A program made the translations under genes and the position numbers. Shown here piece after piece: positions 28,621 to 36,771 of a stretch of 64,000 nt of DNA; the first letter of the stretch is position 1, and every line of letters begins with the position of its first letter. Below the pieces are notes generated by a model. It made no database searches, was not told the origin of the DNA, and saw only the letters and a list, made by a program, of their open reading frames with translations. The DNA is from Nitrosophilus alvini (lineage in GTDB: Bacteria > Campylobacterota > Campylobacteria > Campylobacterales > Nitratiruptoraceae): contig NZ_AP022847.1 of NCBI RefSeq assembly GCF_015100395.1, positions 1,633,501 through 1,697,500 on the forward strand, written 5' to 3'.

Positions 28621-29050
28621 TTACTTCGATTTTTTTGGAGCCTTCTTTTTCTGCAACTTTTGGAATTGTTATATGCAAAACACCGTCTTCAGTTTTTGCC
28701 TCTATGTGTTCTACGTCTGCATCGTTTGGTAGCGTAAATTTTCTTTCAAATTTTCCGAAAAAGCTCTCTGTCCTCACATAGCCTTTATCTTTTTCCTCTT
28801 TTTTGAACTTTCTTTCACCTGAAATAGAGAGGACATTATCTTTTACATCAACATGAATATCTTCTTTTTTGACACCGGGAAGGTCTACCTCAACATAATA
28901 CGCCTTTTCATCCTCTTTTTCATTAACAGCCGGAGCCCAAACGGTAGCGCCTGAAGTGGATGGTACTGTACCCTTTTCAAGTTCCAGCATACTTGCTATT
29001 CTTCTTTCGATATCTCTGAGTTCTTTGAACGGATCGATGATTGGCAACAT
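28616..29050 (-). CDS. small heat-shock protein, Hsp20/alpha-crystallin family
   Basis: A 144-residue ATP-independent holdase chaperone. The N-terminal arm (MLPIIDPFKELRDIERRIASML) is followed by the alpha-crystallin domain (about 38-135; YYVEVDLPGVKKEDIHVDVKDNVLSISGERK) and the GVLHITIPK strand. The IxI motif expected at the C-terminus appears as the variant KKIEVK. An ideal AAAGGAGG ribosome site, a consensus promoter and its own terminator make it a monocistronic, strongly expressible gene. Confidence 0.95.
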   Translation of the reverse strand: MLPIIDPFKELRDIERRIASMLELEKGTVPSTSGATVWAPAVNEKEDEKAYYVEVDLPGVKKEDIHVDVKDNVLSISGERKFKKEEKDKGYVRTESFFGKFERKFTLPNDADVEHIEAKTEDGVLHITIPKVAEKEGSKKIEVK

Positions 29051-29079
29051 GGTAACCTCCTTTATCGGTTAAGTTTTTA

Positions 29080-29120
29080 TTGCTAATGAAATTATAGCAA
29101 CTTTAGTCGATATTTGTCAA
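29080..29120 (-). promoter_or_regulatory. consensus sigma-70 promoter of hsp20 with overlapping inverted repeat
   Basis: The minus strand shows TTGACA (29120-29115), an 18-base spacer and TATAAT (29096-29091), a full consensus promoter. This is unusual here, where most -35 boxes are not recognisable. The inverted repeat TTGCTA-N9-TAGCAA (29080-29100) lies across the -10 and is a candidate repressor site. It does not match the CIRCE (TTAGCACTC-N9-GAGTGCTAA) or HAIR elements. Confidence 0.75.
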
Positions 29121-29168
29121 TGTTTTTAAACTGGTTTATTTAGTTTTTTTGAGAGCACTATAGTTACT

Positions 29169-31019
29169 TTATTTATCAACAACCCTTCCTATTTTTTTAT
29201 AAAGATCCCAATAATAGAGGGTAAACTCTCTTACCTGGCGGTCAAGCGGAAGATATATACCATTCTCTTTGGAGACAAACATTGAGAGAAACTCTTTGGC
29301 ATCTCTTTTAGGCAGATAAAATTCGCCCGCCATCTTTTTATAAATCTTCAGATACCACTCTTTGAGCTTTTCATACCCACTTTTCGACAGATTAGTCTGA
29401 AGCTTTTTGTCAAACTTTAAAACTCCGCTTGAAAACAGACCTGTCAAATGCAGAAGCCCCTCAACATAATATGGTTCCACTTCCGAAGTTTCCATCCATG
29501 CTATAAGCCCAACCGCTCTTTTTACCGTATCCTCCAAAACATATCTCCATAAATCATCCTCCTCTGCAAGAAAAAAAGATACAAGCCCGCCCAAGGTAGC
29601 TTTGAACTCTTCCATATTTTTAAACTGTCCTGTTTTATTCATTACAGTTTCGCTATCCTCATCCATCCAGAGTATATGGCCGTACTCATGCCCTATGGTT
29701 GTTATTTCATAAATTTTGTACCAGATATCAGGTTTTTCAAAAACTTCTCTGAACTTCTTTGCCAGATTATCACCAAAAACTTCTTTGGTTATCTTCATAG
29801 GAGGTTTTGCTTTTTGCGTCTGAAGTATCATATCCGCATACGCAAAAATCTTTTTCCCGTACTCTTTTGAAACCGTCTCGTCATTAGGCACCACCTGCGC
29901 TGAAAAAAGACCGTTAAATTCCGCTCCGTAGAAAAAAAGAGGTCGTCCTATGTATAGTTGCACTCTGTTCAGATTTTCAAGAGTGTTGTTATAGATATCT
30001 ATCTGTTTTGCCCCAGCTACTTCGTTGAAAATCTTGTCGAACATATATTTTATCCGATTTACCCGCTCATTGACGGTAAATTTCGGATTTGCAACTCTAA
30101 TATCCCATTCAAGAGCAACAGCTTTTCTATATCTGTCCTCATAATATTCGAGCGGATGTCCGATCTGAACAGGAGACGTTATCTTCATCCAGCACCTGTC
30201 AACATCTGCCCACCTGCTTATTAGCAAATCCGGGTCTTCTTCTTTTAAAGCTGTTACTATCGCACTTAAATAATCTATCCATTCGTTTTTGAGATTAAAA
30301 ACCTCGTCATCGTAATTATGTAATCTCTTTATAAACTTTTCGACTCTTTTTACAACCTCTTTTACCTCCTCTTCAAAAGCTTTTGCATATGAAACTCTCT
30401 CAAATCCCTTATCGCAGATTCTCAGCACCGAATAGCACCTGTCACCTTCACATCCCTCGGGGCCCGGGTCCAAAAGCCTCTTTTCGTTAAGCATCTCAAA
30501 AATCTTCTCTTCATCCCCGTTAAAAAGTCTGTAAAGCTCCCTGTTTGTTCCGTTGATAATCTGTGCAACCCATGATGACTGCCATGAGCTGAATGCAAGA
30601 CCGGTTTCGTGTGCACCTTTTATGATTTCGCGATAAAAAGGAGTTAGAAGCTTTTCATCCTCTATCTTTTTCAAAATTTTCTCAAATCTGGAGATATAAA
30701 AATCGGCCACCCAAAGGTAAGCTTTCTCTTTCGCCTCTATAACCTCCTCTTCGTCAAATCCTTTCTGTTTGAAAAGCTGTACCAAAAGATCTTCTCGTAG
30801 ATTTACTATTCTGTTTATGGCAGCAAGCCTGGATTCGCCGTCGATGTCCAGTCCAAGCATATTCAAAAAATCATCCACTGTATATTCCAGTTCAACTATC
30901 TCATCATCTAAAATAGAAGTGCGGTTTTTTAGAATATCATAGAATCTTTGCAGCTCTTTCTGGTCCTCTTCTATCAGCTTATACAAAATCTCTAGCTCTT
31001 TGTAAAACCCCTCTTTCAT
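29169..31019 (-). CDS. ciaB: CiaB-family protein, putative zinc metallopeptidase
   Basis: A 616-residue soluble protein without signal peptide or membrane helices, similar in length to Campylobacter CiaB (about 610 residues), the 'invasion antigen B' that is also found in non-pathogenic relatives. The N-terminal two-thirds is helical and charged. At residues 444-448 it carries HEYGH (HExxH) inside [16 protein letters not shown], followed 22 residues later by [11 protein letters not shown], a helix with two glutamates (470, 471). This is the metal-site arrangement of zincin peptidases and resembles the HExxGH...EExxA pattern of dipeptidyl-peptidase III (M49). The family name comes from recognition of overall sequence; the peptidase role is inference. 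It overlaps rdgB by four bases. The name should not be read as evidence of virulence. Confidence 0.65.
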   Translation of the reverse strand: MKEGFYKELEILYKLIEEDQKELQRFYDILKNRTSILDDEIVELEYTVDDFLNMLGLDIDGESRLAAINRIVNLREDLLVQLFKQKGFDEEEVIEAKEKAYLWVADFYISRFEKILKKIEDEKLLTPFYREIIKGAHETGLAFSSWQSSWVAQIINGTNRELYRLFNGDEEKIFEMLNEKRLLDPGPEGCEGDRCYSVLRICDKGFERVSYAKAFEEEVKEVVKRVEKFIKRLHNYDDEVFNLKNEWIDYLSAIVTALKEEDPDLLISRWADVDRCWMKITSPVQIGHPLEYYEDRYRKAVALEWDIRVANPKFTVNERVNRIKYMFDKIFNEVAGAKQIDIYNNTLENLNRVQLYIGRPLFFYGAEFNGLFSAQVVPNDETVSKEYGKKIFAYADMILQTQKAKPPMKITKEVFGDNLAKKFREVFEKPDIWYKIYEITTIGHEYGHILWMDEDSETVMNKTGQFKNMEEFKATLGGLVSFFLAEEDDLWRYVLEDTVKRAVGLIAWMETSEVEPYYVEGLLHLTGLFSSGVLKFDKKLQTNLSKSGYEKLKEWYLKIYKKMAGEFYLPKRDAKEFLSMFVSKENGIYLPLDRQVREFTLYYWDLYKKIGRVVDK

Positions 31020-31633
31020 TTATCCTCCCCGGTATCTCTTTTTAAAATTTTCAGTATCTTTTTAGCAAGGTTCAAAGCTTTTGACCTGTGCGAAATTTTC
31101 TTTTTTATATCTTCGTCAAGTTCTCCCAGAGTTTTATCGTATCCTTTTGGTATAAACATAGGATCGTACCCAAACCCCTTATCGCCTCTTGGTTTGTCTA
31201 TAACATCTCCATACATCCAGCCGTGTACCGTAAATATACCCTCTTTTGAAGCAATGGCAACAGCTGCGCTGTAGTAGGCGGGAGTTTTTTCTAATCCGAC
31301 TTTTTTCAGTTTATTTACAAGTTTTTGAAGATTTTCTTTATCAGAAGCGCCGGGACCTGCAAATCTTGCGCTGTAGATGCCGGGGATATTTCCGAGGGCA
31401 GGAACGGTTATTCCGCTGTCATCGGATATAACAACAGCCTCCGGGAAACTATCCTTTATCTTTTCATATATTGTCTGGGCTTTTATTACAGCATTTTCTT
31501 TAAAGCTCGAACCGGTCTCTTCAATTTCTAAATCTTCTAGTACCTCTTTATATGGAATAACATCTTTGTAATGCAACAGATTTTTAATCTCTTCAATCTT
31601 ACCTTTGTTTGAAGTTGCTAAAATAACTTTCAT
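31016..31633 (-). CDS. rdgB: non-canonical purine NTP pyrophosphatase (RdgB/HAM1)
   Basis: A 205-residue enzyme that hydrolyses ITP, dITP and XTP to keep them out of nucleic acids. Family blocks: [80 protein letters not shown] and the ISHRSKAL motif. The ATG after AAAGGTACAAAA is used; an ORF 19 codons longer lacks support. Its stop overlaps the ciaB start, so the two form one transcript. Confidence 0.95.
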   Translation of the reverse strand: MKVILATSNKGKIEEIKNLLHYKDVIPYKEVLEDLEIEETGSSFKENAVIKAQTIYEKIKDSFPEAVVISDDSGITVPALGNIPGIYSARFAGPGASDKENLQKLVNKLKKVGLEKTPAYYSAAVAIASKEGIFTVHGWMYGDVIDKPRGDKGFGYDPMFIPKGYDKTLGELDEDIKKKISHRSKALNLAKKILKILKRDTGEDK

Positions 31634-31645
31634 TTTTGTACCTTT

Positions 31646-31655
31646 ATTATATAAT
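31646..31655. promoter_or_regulatory. symmetrical ATTATATAAT element between rdgB and the transporter
   Basis: The palindrome ATTATATAAT contains a TATAAT on each strand and lies between two divergent genes. It could serve as a shared -10. On the minus strand it is only 12 bases from the rdgB ATG, which would make that transcript nearly leaderless; on the plus strand it leaves a leader of about 55 bases. Confidence 0.4.
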
Positions 31656-31716
31656 ATCCGCCTACAATAAATTTTATGAAATTTTATCATTAATAAAACA
31701 AAAAAGGAATTTTTGT

Positions 31717-33051
31717 ATGAAGCAGATAGTCAGGAAAGTTTTGCCTTTAAGCCTGATAGTTGGACTCAGATTTTTCGGTCTTTTTATCGTTTTATCTGTA
31801 CTCTCACAGTATGCACTGAGTTTAAAAGGCGCTACAGCATTTTTGGCAGGGGTTGCCGTGGGAGGATACGCTCTGACCCAGGCGGTGTTGCAGGTACCTT
31901 TTGGAGTTCTCAGTGATAAAATAGGAAGAAAAAAGACTATCCTTATCGGGCTCCTGATATTTGCCGCCGGTTCGGTAATATGTGCCTTAGCTGATAATAT
32001 ATATTTGCTGCTTCTAGGTAGATTTTTGCAAGGGGCCGGAGCTATCGGTTCGGTTGTAACCGCAATGATAGCAGATCATGTAAGGGAAGACCAAAGAGCC
32101 CATGCTATGGCTGTCATGGGAATGGTAATTGCTCTTAGTTTTGCGGTAGCGATGGTTTTCGGACCTCTGATAGGCGGTTTCTATTCTGTCAGTGCGCTTT
32201 TCTGGCTTACTGCCGCTATGGCAATCGGCGCACTTGTTATTCTCTTTACAGCAGTTCCAGAGCCCCCAAAAATTATCCACTCATACAGTGAGGAGGAGGC
32301 AAAGATAAAGCATGTTTTCAAGGATAAAGATCTGGTAAGAATGTATATCACTTTTCTTTTTCACAGCTCTACCATGGCAATCGCCTTTTTTATCATACCG
32401 ATACTTCTAAAACAAAAATTCGGCATGGGACCCGAAGAGTACTGGAAAGTATATATTCCGGCTGTAATATTCGGAATACTAGCCATGGGACCTGCCGCGG
32501 TATTCGGTGAAAAATATTCAAGAGGAAAAGAGGTTTTTATCGTCTCTGTTCTTTTTATTGCAGCAGCTTTTGCTCTTATGGGGTTTTCGGACTCTCTTTT
32601 ATGGTTTGCGGTCGGTGCAGTATTCTTTTTCATAGGATTTAATATGTTTGAACCTCTTTTGCAGAGCTTTGTATCAAAGTTTGCAAAAGTCCACCAAAAA
32701 GGTGCTGCTTTAGGCGTAGCCAATACATTTGCATATATAGGGATATTTATAGGCGGTGCTGTCGGAGGTCTTTTATACCAATACTTTCAGGAAACCGGTA
32801 TTGCTATTTTTGTTCTTGTAGTATGTCTGTTTTGGATAGTTTGGATATCCGGTATGAGAAATCCTGGTCTGAGAGGAAATATATTCCTTCCTTTTGACAA
32901 ATATGACAAAGATAAGGTTGACGGACTTAAAGTGATTGAAGGCGTAACCGATTTTTATATCAACGAAACGGAAAAAATTATAGTTATAAAATATGATAAA
33001 GAAAAAGTTGATGAGAAGTATATAAGTGAGTTTTTGAAAAAGAATTTGTAG
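31717..33051 (+). CDS. MFS transporter with C-terminal YAM-like domain (YajR type)
   Basis: A 444-residue major facilitator of the DHA1 type with 12 predicted helices. Motif A between helices 2 and 3 reads [27 protein letters not shown] is in helix 4 and [11 protein letters not shown] is motif C in helix 5. After the last helix a soluble domain of about 60 residues follows ([28 protein letters not shown]), predicted as a ferredoxin-like beta-alpha-beta fold. This is the layout of E. coli YajR, whose YAM domain has the same position. The substrate is unknown; a proton-driven drug or metabolite efflux function is the family expectation. The ATG preceded by AAAAAGGAAT is used rather than an upstream start 27 codons earlier. 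Confidence 0.85.
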   Translation: MKQIVRKVLPLSLIVGLRFFGLFIVLSVLSQYALSLKGATAFLAGVAVGGYALTQAVLQVPFGVLSDKIGRKKTILIGLLIFAAGSVICALADNIYLLLLGRFLQGAGAIGSVVTAMIADHVREDQRAHAMAVMGMVIALSFAVAMVFGPLIGGFYSVSALFWLTAAMAIGALVILFTAVPEPPKIIHSYSEEEAKIKHVFKDKDLVRMYITFLFHSSTMAIAFFIIPILLKQKFGMGPEEYWKVYIPAVIFGILAMGPAAVFGEKYSRGKEVFIVSVLFIAAAFALMGFSDSLLWFAVGAVFFFIGFNMFEPLLQSFVSKFAKVHQKGAALGVANTFAYIGIFIGGAVGGLLYQYFQETGIAIFVLVVCLFWIVWISGMRNPGLRGNIFLPFDKYDKDKVDGLKVIEGVTDFYINETEKIIVIKYDKEKVDEKYISEFLKKNL

Positions 33052-33065
33052 GTTTGTTATCGGTG

Positions 33066-33097
33066 TATTGGGGAAGAGCGGACTTCGTTCCCCAATA
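33066..33097. other. intergenic stem-loop between convergent genes
   Basis: Perfect 10-base inverted repeat TATTGGGGAA/TTCCCCAATA with a 12-base loop, in the 54 bases between the transporter stop and the moeA stop. Neither strand has a T-run after it, so it is not a classical terminator; it may act as a 3'-end barrier for both transcripts. Confidence 0.6.
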
Positions 33098-33105
33098 ACG
33101 GCAAA

Positions 33106-34320
33106 TCAACTGTTTATAATCCAGACTCTGACTTTCTCACCGGCTTCTTTGTCCCCCTCATCAGGAGAGGTAGCCAAAAGTGCGGTATGTTCTCCGGTCA
33201 TATTTGTCAAAATAGCACTTGAGCCCTCTCTTTTGCCTTTGAAATCAACAAAATACTCTCCCTCTTCAAGATAGAGATTGCAAGCGGTAAACTCTGTTTT
33301 ACGGCTTTTTTTGGTAAAGTTTTCCTTGAGAGTAGCTTTAACGATTTTGGGTCTAAATTCGGCTCCCTGCATTCTGTATATAAGAGGCAGAACATAGACC
33401 ATAAAAGTAACGGTACTTGAAAATGCAAATCCCGGAAGCCCAATTATTATCTTATTTCCCTTGACAGCCACCATCACATGCTGTCCCGGTTTCATCACAA
33501 CGCCCTTGAAAATTACTTCGGCTCCGATTTCATCTCTTATCACATCTTTTACAAAATCGTAGTCTCCAACGCTTACTCCGCCGGTAGTTACAACTATATC
33601 GGCACTCTTCAGTGCTGTTTTCAAAGAGTCGGTGATGCTCTGCCTGTCGTCTTTCACAGCTCCCATCTGGATAGGCTCGGCACCGTGAAGAGCAGCGAGC
33701 GCTTCGAGAGTATAGTTGTTGGAACTTCTTATCTGGGCACTGTTTTCCCTCTCTTGCCCTACTTCAAGTACTTCGCTTCCTGTCGCCAAAATTGCAACTT
33801 TTGGTTTTTGAAAAACGCTCACCTGCACGATATTGAGACTCGCAAGGACTCCAATTTCTGCAAAAGAGAGCCTTGAACCCTTTTTCAAAAGGATCTCTCC
33901 CTCTTTATAGTTCTCTCCCACAGGCCTGACACTGAAACCTTTTTTGACAGGCTCTTTTACAACAATATACTCTCCCTCAACCTCCACATTTTCTATCGGT
34001 ATCAAGGTATCTGCACCTTTTGGCATCAGCGAACCGGTAAAGGTTTTTATACAGACGCCTTCTGAAACCTCACTTCTGATACGGCTTCCGGCAGGATTTT
34101 TGTCTATAATTTTTATCTTTCCGCTCTTTTGGTCTTCAAACCTGATAGCATAACCGTCCATAGCGGATGTGGGATATTCCGGCGAATTTTCTTTGGCTTT
34201 TATATCCTGTGCAAGAAACCTCTTCAAAGCATCGTTTAGATAAAGTTTTTGTATCCCGGTTGTCTCTATTTTGATATTGTTCAGTTTTTTTATAGACTCT
34301 TCATATGAGATAAATCCCAT
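33106..34320 (-). CDS. moeA: molybdopterin molybdenumtransferase MoeA
   Basis: A 404-residue enzyme that inserts molybdate into adenylylated molybdopterin. Family blocks include SAMDGYAIR (about residue 50), GTGSEVLEVG as ATGSEVLEVGQ (about 180), TTGGVSVGDYDFVKDV (about 245), KPGQHVMVAVKGNKIIIGLPGFAFS (about 280) and a C-terminal MoeA domain IV. The canonical 'GLPGNP' reads GLPGFA here. GGGGGAAC precedes the ATG. It ends the moaD-moaE-moeA group, which indicates use of Mo- or W-cofactor enzymes such as nitrate reductase or formate dehydrogenase encoded elsewhere. Confidence 0.93.
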   Translation of the reverse strand: MGFISYEESIKKLNNIKIETTGIQKLYLNDALKRFLAQDIKAKENSPEYPTSAMDGYAIRFEDQKSGKIKIIDKNPAGSRIRSEVSEGVCIKTFTGSLMPKGADTLIPIENVEVEGEYIVVKEPVKKGFSVRPVGENYKEGEILLKKGSRLSFAEIGVLASLNIVQVSVFQKPKVAILATGSEVLEVGQERENSAQIRSSNNYTLEALAALHGAEPIQMGAVKDDRQSITDSLKTALKSADIVVTTGGVSVGDYDFVKDVIRDEIGAEVIFKGVVMKPGQHVMVAVKGNKIIIGLPGFAFSSTVTFMVYVLPLIYRMQGAEFRPKIVKATLKENFTKKSRKTEFTACNLYLEEGEYFVDFKGKREGSSAILTNMTGEHTALLATSPDEGDKEAGEKVRVWIINS

Positions 34321-34328
34321 TGTTCCCC

Positions 34329-34769
34329 CTATATTTTCAAAATTCCGCTGCCGCTTATTTTGGTACTTCTGTCTCTTGCATAGACTCTTTTTCCCTCTAT
34401 TACATCATATTTCCATATAGGCGCTCTTGCTTTGAAATCTTCCACAAACTCTTCTATCATCTCAAGAGCAACCCTTCTTTTCGGAGAAAACACGGCAGCC
34501 ATATATGAAGAGGTGTGTACAGGAACATCGCCTACAGAGTGTGCCATTTTCAGATATGCTCCTTTTTTTTTCGCACGCTCCTGCCATTCGTTGAACCAAC
34601 TGTTCAGTATCGGCTCATACACGTCAAAACTCAAAGCTTCTATGCCATCTTCTTCACGAACAGTCCCCACAAAGGTTATATATGCTCCGTAGTTTTTAAC
34701 ATCAGCCCATTTTCGCCATTTTGAAAAAATCACATCAACATCTAAAGGTCCGTTATAAAGCTCCAACAT
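34329..34769 (-). CDS. moaE: molybdopterin synthase catalytic subunit MoaE
   Basis: A 146-residue large subunit of molybdopterin synthase. Family blocks: GAYITFVGTVREEDG, ALSFDVYEPI, HSVGDVPVHTSSYMAAVFSPKRR and IWKYDVIEGKRVYAR with the catalytic lysine region. It converts cyclic pyranopterin phosphate to molybdopterin with sulfur from MoaD. It lies between moaD and moeA on the same strand, with 8 bases to moeA. Confidence 0.95.
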   Translation of the reverse strand: MLELYNGPLDVDVIFSKWRKWADVKNYGAYITFVGTVREEDGIEALSFDVYEPILNSWFNEWQERAKKKGAYLKMAHSVGDVPVHTSSYMAAVFSPKRRVALEMIEEFVEDFKARAPIWKYDVIEGKRVYARDRSTKISGSGILKI

Positions 34770-34827
34770 TCATTGCCTTTTTGATTATTCGTATATAAAT
34801 GTATTGAAAAAATTGCAAATAGTTGTT

Positions 34828-35052
34828 TTATCCACCGCAAACCGGAGGAAGAAGAGATACTCTGTCTCCATTTTTAAGCTCGATATCAAGCGAATCGACT
34901 ATTTTATCATTCACGGCAACAGCACACTCTTCAAGCCATTTTTCGATATCTTTGTCATCTTTGAGCTTCTGCGCCACCTCTTTTAGATTCGATGCATCCA
35001 CCTCAATTGCTTCTTTGCCGATAGGGCCCAAAAATTCAATTTTGACCATCAT
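34828..35052 (-). CDS. moaD: molybdopterin synthase sulfur carrier MoaD
   Basis: A 74-residue ubiquitin-fold protein ending in the required GG (PPVCGG), whose C-terminal carboxylate is adenylylated and thiocarboxylated before sulfur transfer in MoaE. AAAAGGGG precedes the first of two adjacent ATGs. It is the first gene of the moaD-moaE-moeA transcript. The 58 bases to moaE hold nothing recognisable. Confidence 0.93.
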   Translation of the reverse strand: MMVKIEFLGPIGKEAIEVDASNLKEVAQKLKDDKDIEKWLEECAVAVNDKIVDSLDIELKNGDRVSLLPPVCGG

Positions 35053-35096
35053 ACACCCCTTTTATCTGACATTAGGATAGATAATTATATCCAATT

Positions 35097-35105
35097 TGGT
35101 ATAAT
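35097..35105 (+). promoter_or_regulatory. extended -10 promoter of mqnA
   Basis: TTTGGTATAAT places an extended -10 (TGGTATAAT) whose last T is only six bases before the mqnA ATG. A start site at the usual distance coincides with the ATG, so the message would be leaderless or nearly so. No purine-rich ribosome site lies before the ATG. Confidence 0.65.
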
Positions 35106-35111
35106 ACCCCC

Positions 35112-35759
35112 ATGATTTTTGCGAAAATAGACTATATAAACCTTTTACCTCTATATCTTTTTTTAAAAAAATATATTAGAAGCTCCGCTACAATTGCGAC
35201 GATAGAGCATAAAAAAGGAGTACCCTCACAAATAAATATCTCTTTTAAAAAAAGAAAGATAGATGCTGCAATTATTTCAAGTGTCGAATCAAAAGGGTAC
35301 AGATGCACAGATCTTGGTATCGTTGCAAATAAAAAAGTTCTGAGCGTTCTTGTATGCGAAGGAGAAAACAGAGAAGATATCGAATCAAATACATCAAATG
35401 TTCTTGCAAAAATTCTTGAACTTGAAGGCGAAGTGCTTATAGGAGACAAAGCACTCAAAAAATATTTCGAAAACTGCAAATGCAAAGATCTTGCCGAAGA
35501 GTGGTATAACAGATACAAACTCCCATTTGTTTTTGCCAGACTCTGTTTTCACAGTAACGAAAAGTTCTTTAAAAAGATGAGCAGAGATTTTTTAAAAAGA
35601 AAAGTAAAAATACCTCAGTATATACTCAAAAAATATGCCAAAAGAAGTGGTCTTACCACAAAACAGATAAGTTTTTATCTGAAACATATAGATTACAAAA
35701 TAGATGCAAAGGCAAAAAAGTCATTAAAAAAATTTATACATCTATCAAAAAAAATTTAA
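35112..35759 (+). CDS. mqnA: chorismate dehydratase MqnA (futalosine pathway)
   Basis: A 215-residue protein with the MqnA opening MIFAKIDYINLLPLYLFLKK, followed by IDAAIISSVES, LSVLVCEG and EGEVLIGDKAL. MqnA removes water from chorismate to make 3-enolpyruvylbenzoate, the first step of futalosine-dependent menaquinone synthesis. The fold is that of periplasmic-binding proteins but the protein is cytoplasmic. It is somewhat shorter than Streptomyces or Thermus MqnA, as seen in other Campylobacterota. mqnD lies 26 kb away in the same window. The lysine-rich C-terminus (KIDAKAKKSLKKF) is species-specific. Confidence 0.87.
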   Translation: MIFAKIDYINLLPLYLFLKKYIRSSATIATIEHKKGVPSQINISFKKRKIDAAIISSVESKGYRCTDLGIVANKKVLSVLVCEGENREDIESNTSNVLAKILELEGEVLIGDKALKKYFENCKCKDLAEEWYNRYKLPFVFARLCFHSNEKFFKKMSRDFLKRKVKIPQYILKKYAKRSGLTTKQISFYLKHIDYKIDAKAKKSLKKFIHLSKKI

Positions 35760-35793
35760 TTTGTCACTTATTTACTTCTCCTCCTTTTTTCAT

Positions 35794-35835
35794 TATAATA
35801 TATTCGAATACATAAATTACTGCTCTTTATAAAGA
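35794..35835 (+). promoter_or_regulatory. promoter and palindrome before the peroxidase gene
   Basis: TATAAT at 35794-35799 gives a -10 about 45 bases before the preferred start. In the presumed leader, TCTTTATAAAGA (35824-35835) is a perfect 12-base palindrome ending six bases before the ATG, where a ribosome site would be expected. No -35 stands out. Confidence 0.5.
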
Positions 35836-35841
35836 TTGCCG

Positions 35842-36771
35842 ATGATACGACTGTTGTCATTTTTTTTCATTTTTTTTATAACAATACTCTATGCTGTTGA
35901 ACCAATCGTCCCTATACCTGAAAGCATTGAGTACAAAAAAGATAAAGCCCTTTTAGGAAAACTTCTGTTTTTTGATCCGCTTCTTTCTGCCGATAAAAAA
36001 ATATCCTGCGCAAGCTGCCACGATTTTGATTACGGAGGTGCAGATCCGAGAGATTTCTCCATAGGCGTTTACGGTCGAAAAGGGGTTGTCAACTCTCCTA
36101 CAGTGCTGAACTCCGTATTTAATTTCAGGCAGTTTTGGAACGGCAGAGCAAAAGATCTAAAAGAACAGGTGATTGAACCTCTTTTTTCTCCGGTAGAGAT
36201 GGGTATGACAAAAGAGCTTGTCGAAGAGAGGCTAAACTCTTCAAAGCTTTACAAAAAAGAGTTTAAAAAAGTCTACAAGACAGAGGTAATAACTCTGGAT
36301 ATGGTAATAGATGCGATAGCAGAGTTCGAAAAAGCGCTTATAACTCCCAACTCTAAGTTTGACAGATTCTTAAAAGGAGAGATAAAACTTTCTACCGAAG
36401 AGGAAAAAGGGTATCTTCTTTTCAAACAACTTGGCTGTATAACATGCCATAACGGAATTAACCTGGGTGGAAACTCTTTTCAAAAAATAGGCGCAATCAT
36501 TCCCTATCCAAGAAAAAAATCTGCTCAGGACAGATATGAGGTTACAAAACGTGAATTTGACAAAAACAGATTCAAAGTTCCTACACTTAGGAACATTATC
36601 CTGACAGCCCCGTACTTTCATGATGCCAGTGCAAAAACACTGTATGATGCTATAGATAAAATGGCTTATCACGAACTTGGAGTAAAACTCACATGGGAAG
36701 AAAAAAACTTTCTGATTGCCTTTTTGGCCACTCTTACCGGCGAAAAACCCAAAATACTGGATGAAAAATGA
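35842..36771 (+). CDS. di-haem cytochrome c peroxidase (CcpA/MauG family)
   Basis: A 309-residue periplasmic protein with a signal peptide (LLSFFFIFFITILYA) and two haem c sites: CASCH (56-60) in the peroxidatic domain and CITCH (199-203) in the electron-transfer domain. FRQFWNGRAKDLKEQVIEPL and TLRNIILTAPYFHDASAKTLYDAI are family blocks. It reduces hydrogen peroxide with electrons from cytochrome c, protecting a microaerobe. The start is the ATG; a TTG two codons upstream is the alternative. The last four bases overlap the next gene (ATGA). Confidence 0.93.
   Translation: MIRLLSFFFIFFITILYAVEPIVPIPESIEYKKDKALLGKLLFFDPLLSADKKISCASCHDFDYGGADPRDFSIGVYGRKGVVNSPTVLNSVFNFRQFWNGRAKDLKEQVIEPLFSPVEMGMTKELVEERLNSSKLYKKEFKKVYKTEVITLDMVIDAIAEFEKALITPNSKFDRFLKGEIKLSTEEEKGYLLFKQLGCITCHNGINLGGNSFQKIGAIIPYPRKKSAQDRYEVTKREFDKNRFKVPTLRNIILTAPYFHDASAKTLYDAIDKMAYHELGVKLTWEEKNFLIAFLATLTGEKPKILDEK

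Noticed and set aside
29169-31019. CiaB-family gene as evidence for a pathogen
   Set aside because: The family also occurs in free-living relatives, and no other invasion or host-interaction gene is seen in the window.
33066-33097. stem-loop between the transporter and moeA as an intrinsic terminator
   Set aside because: The stem is perfect but neither strand has a following T-run, so I list it only as a stem-loop.
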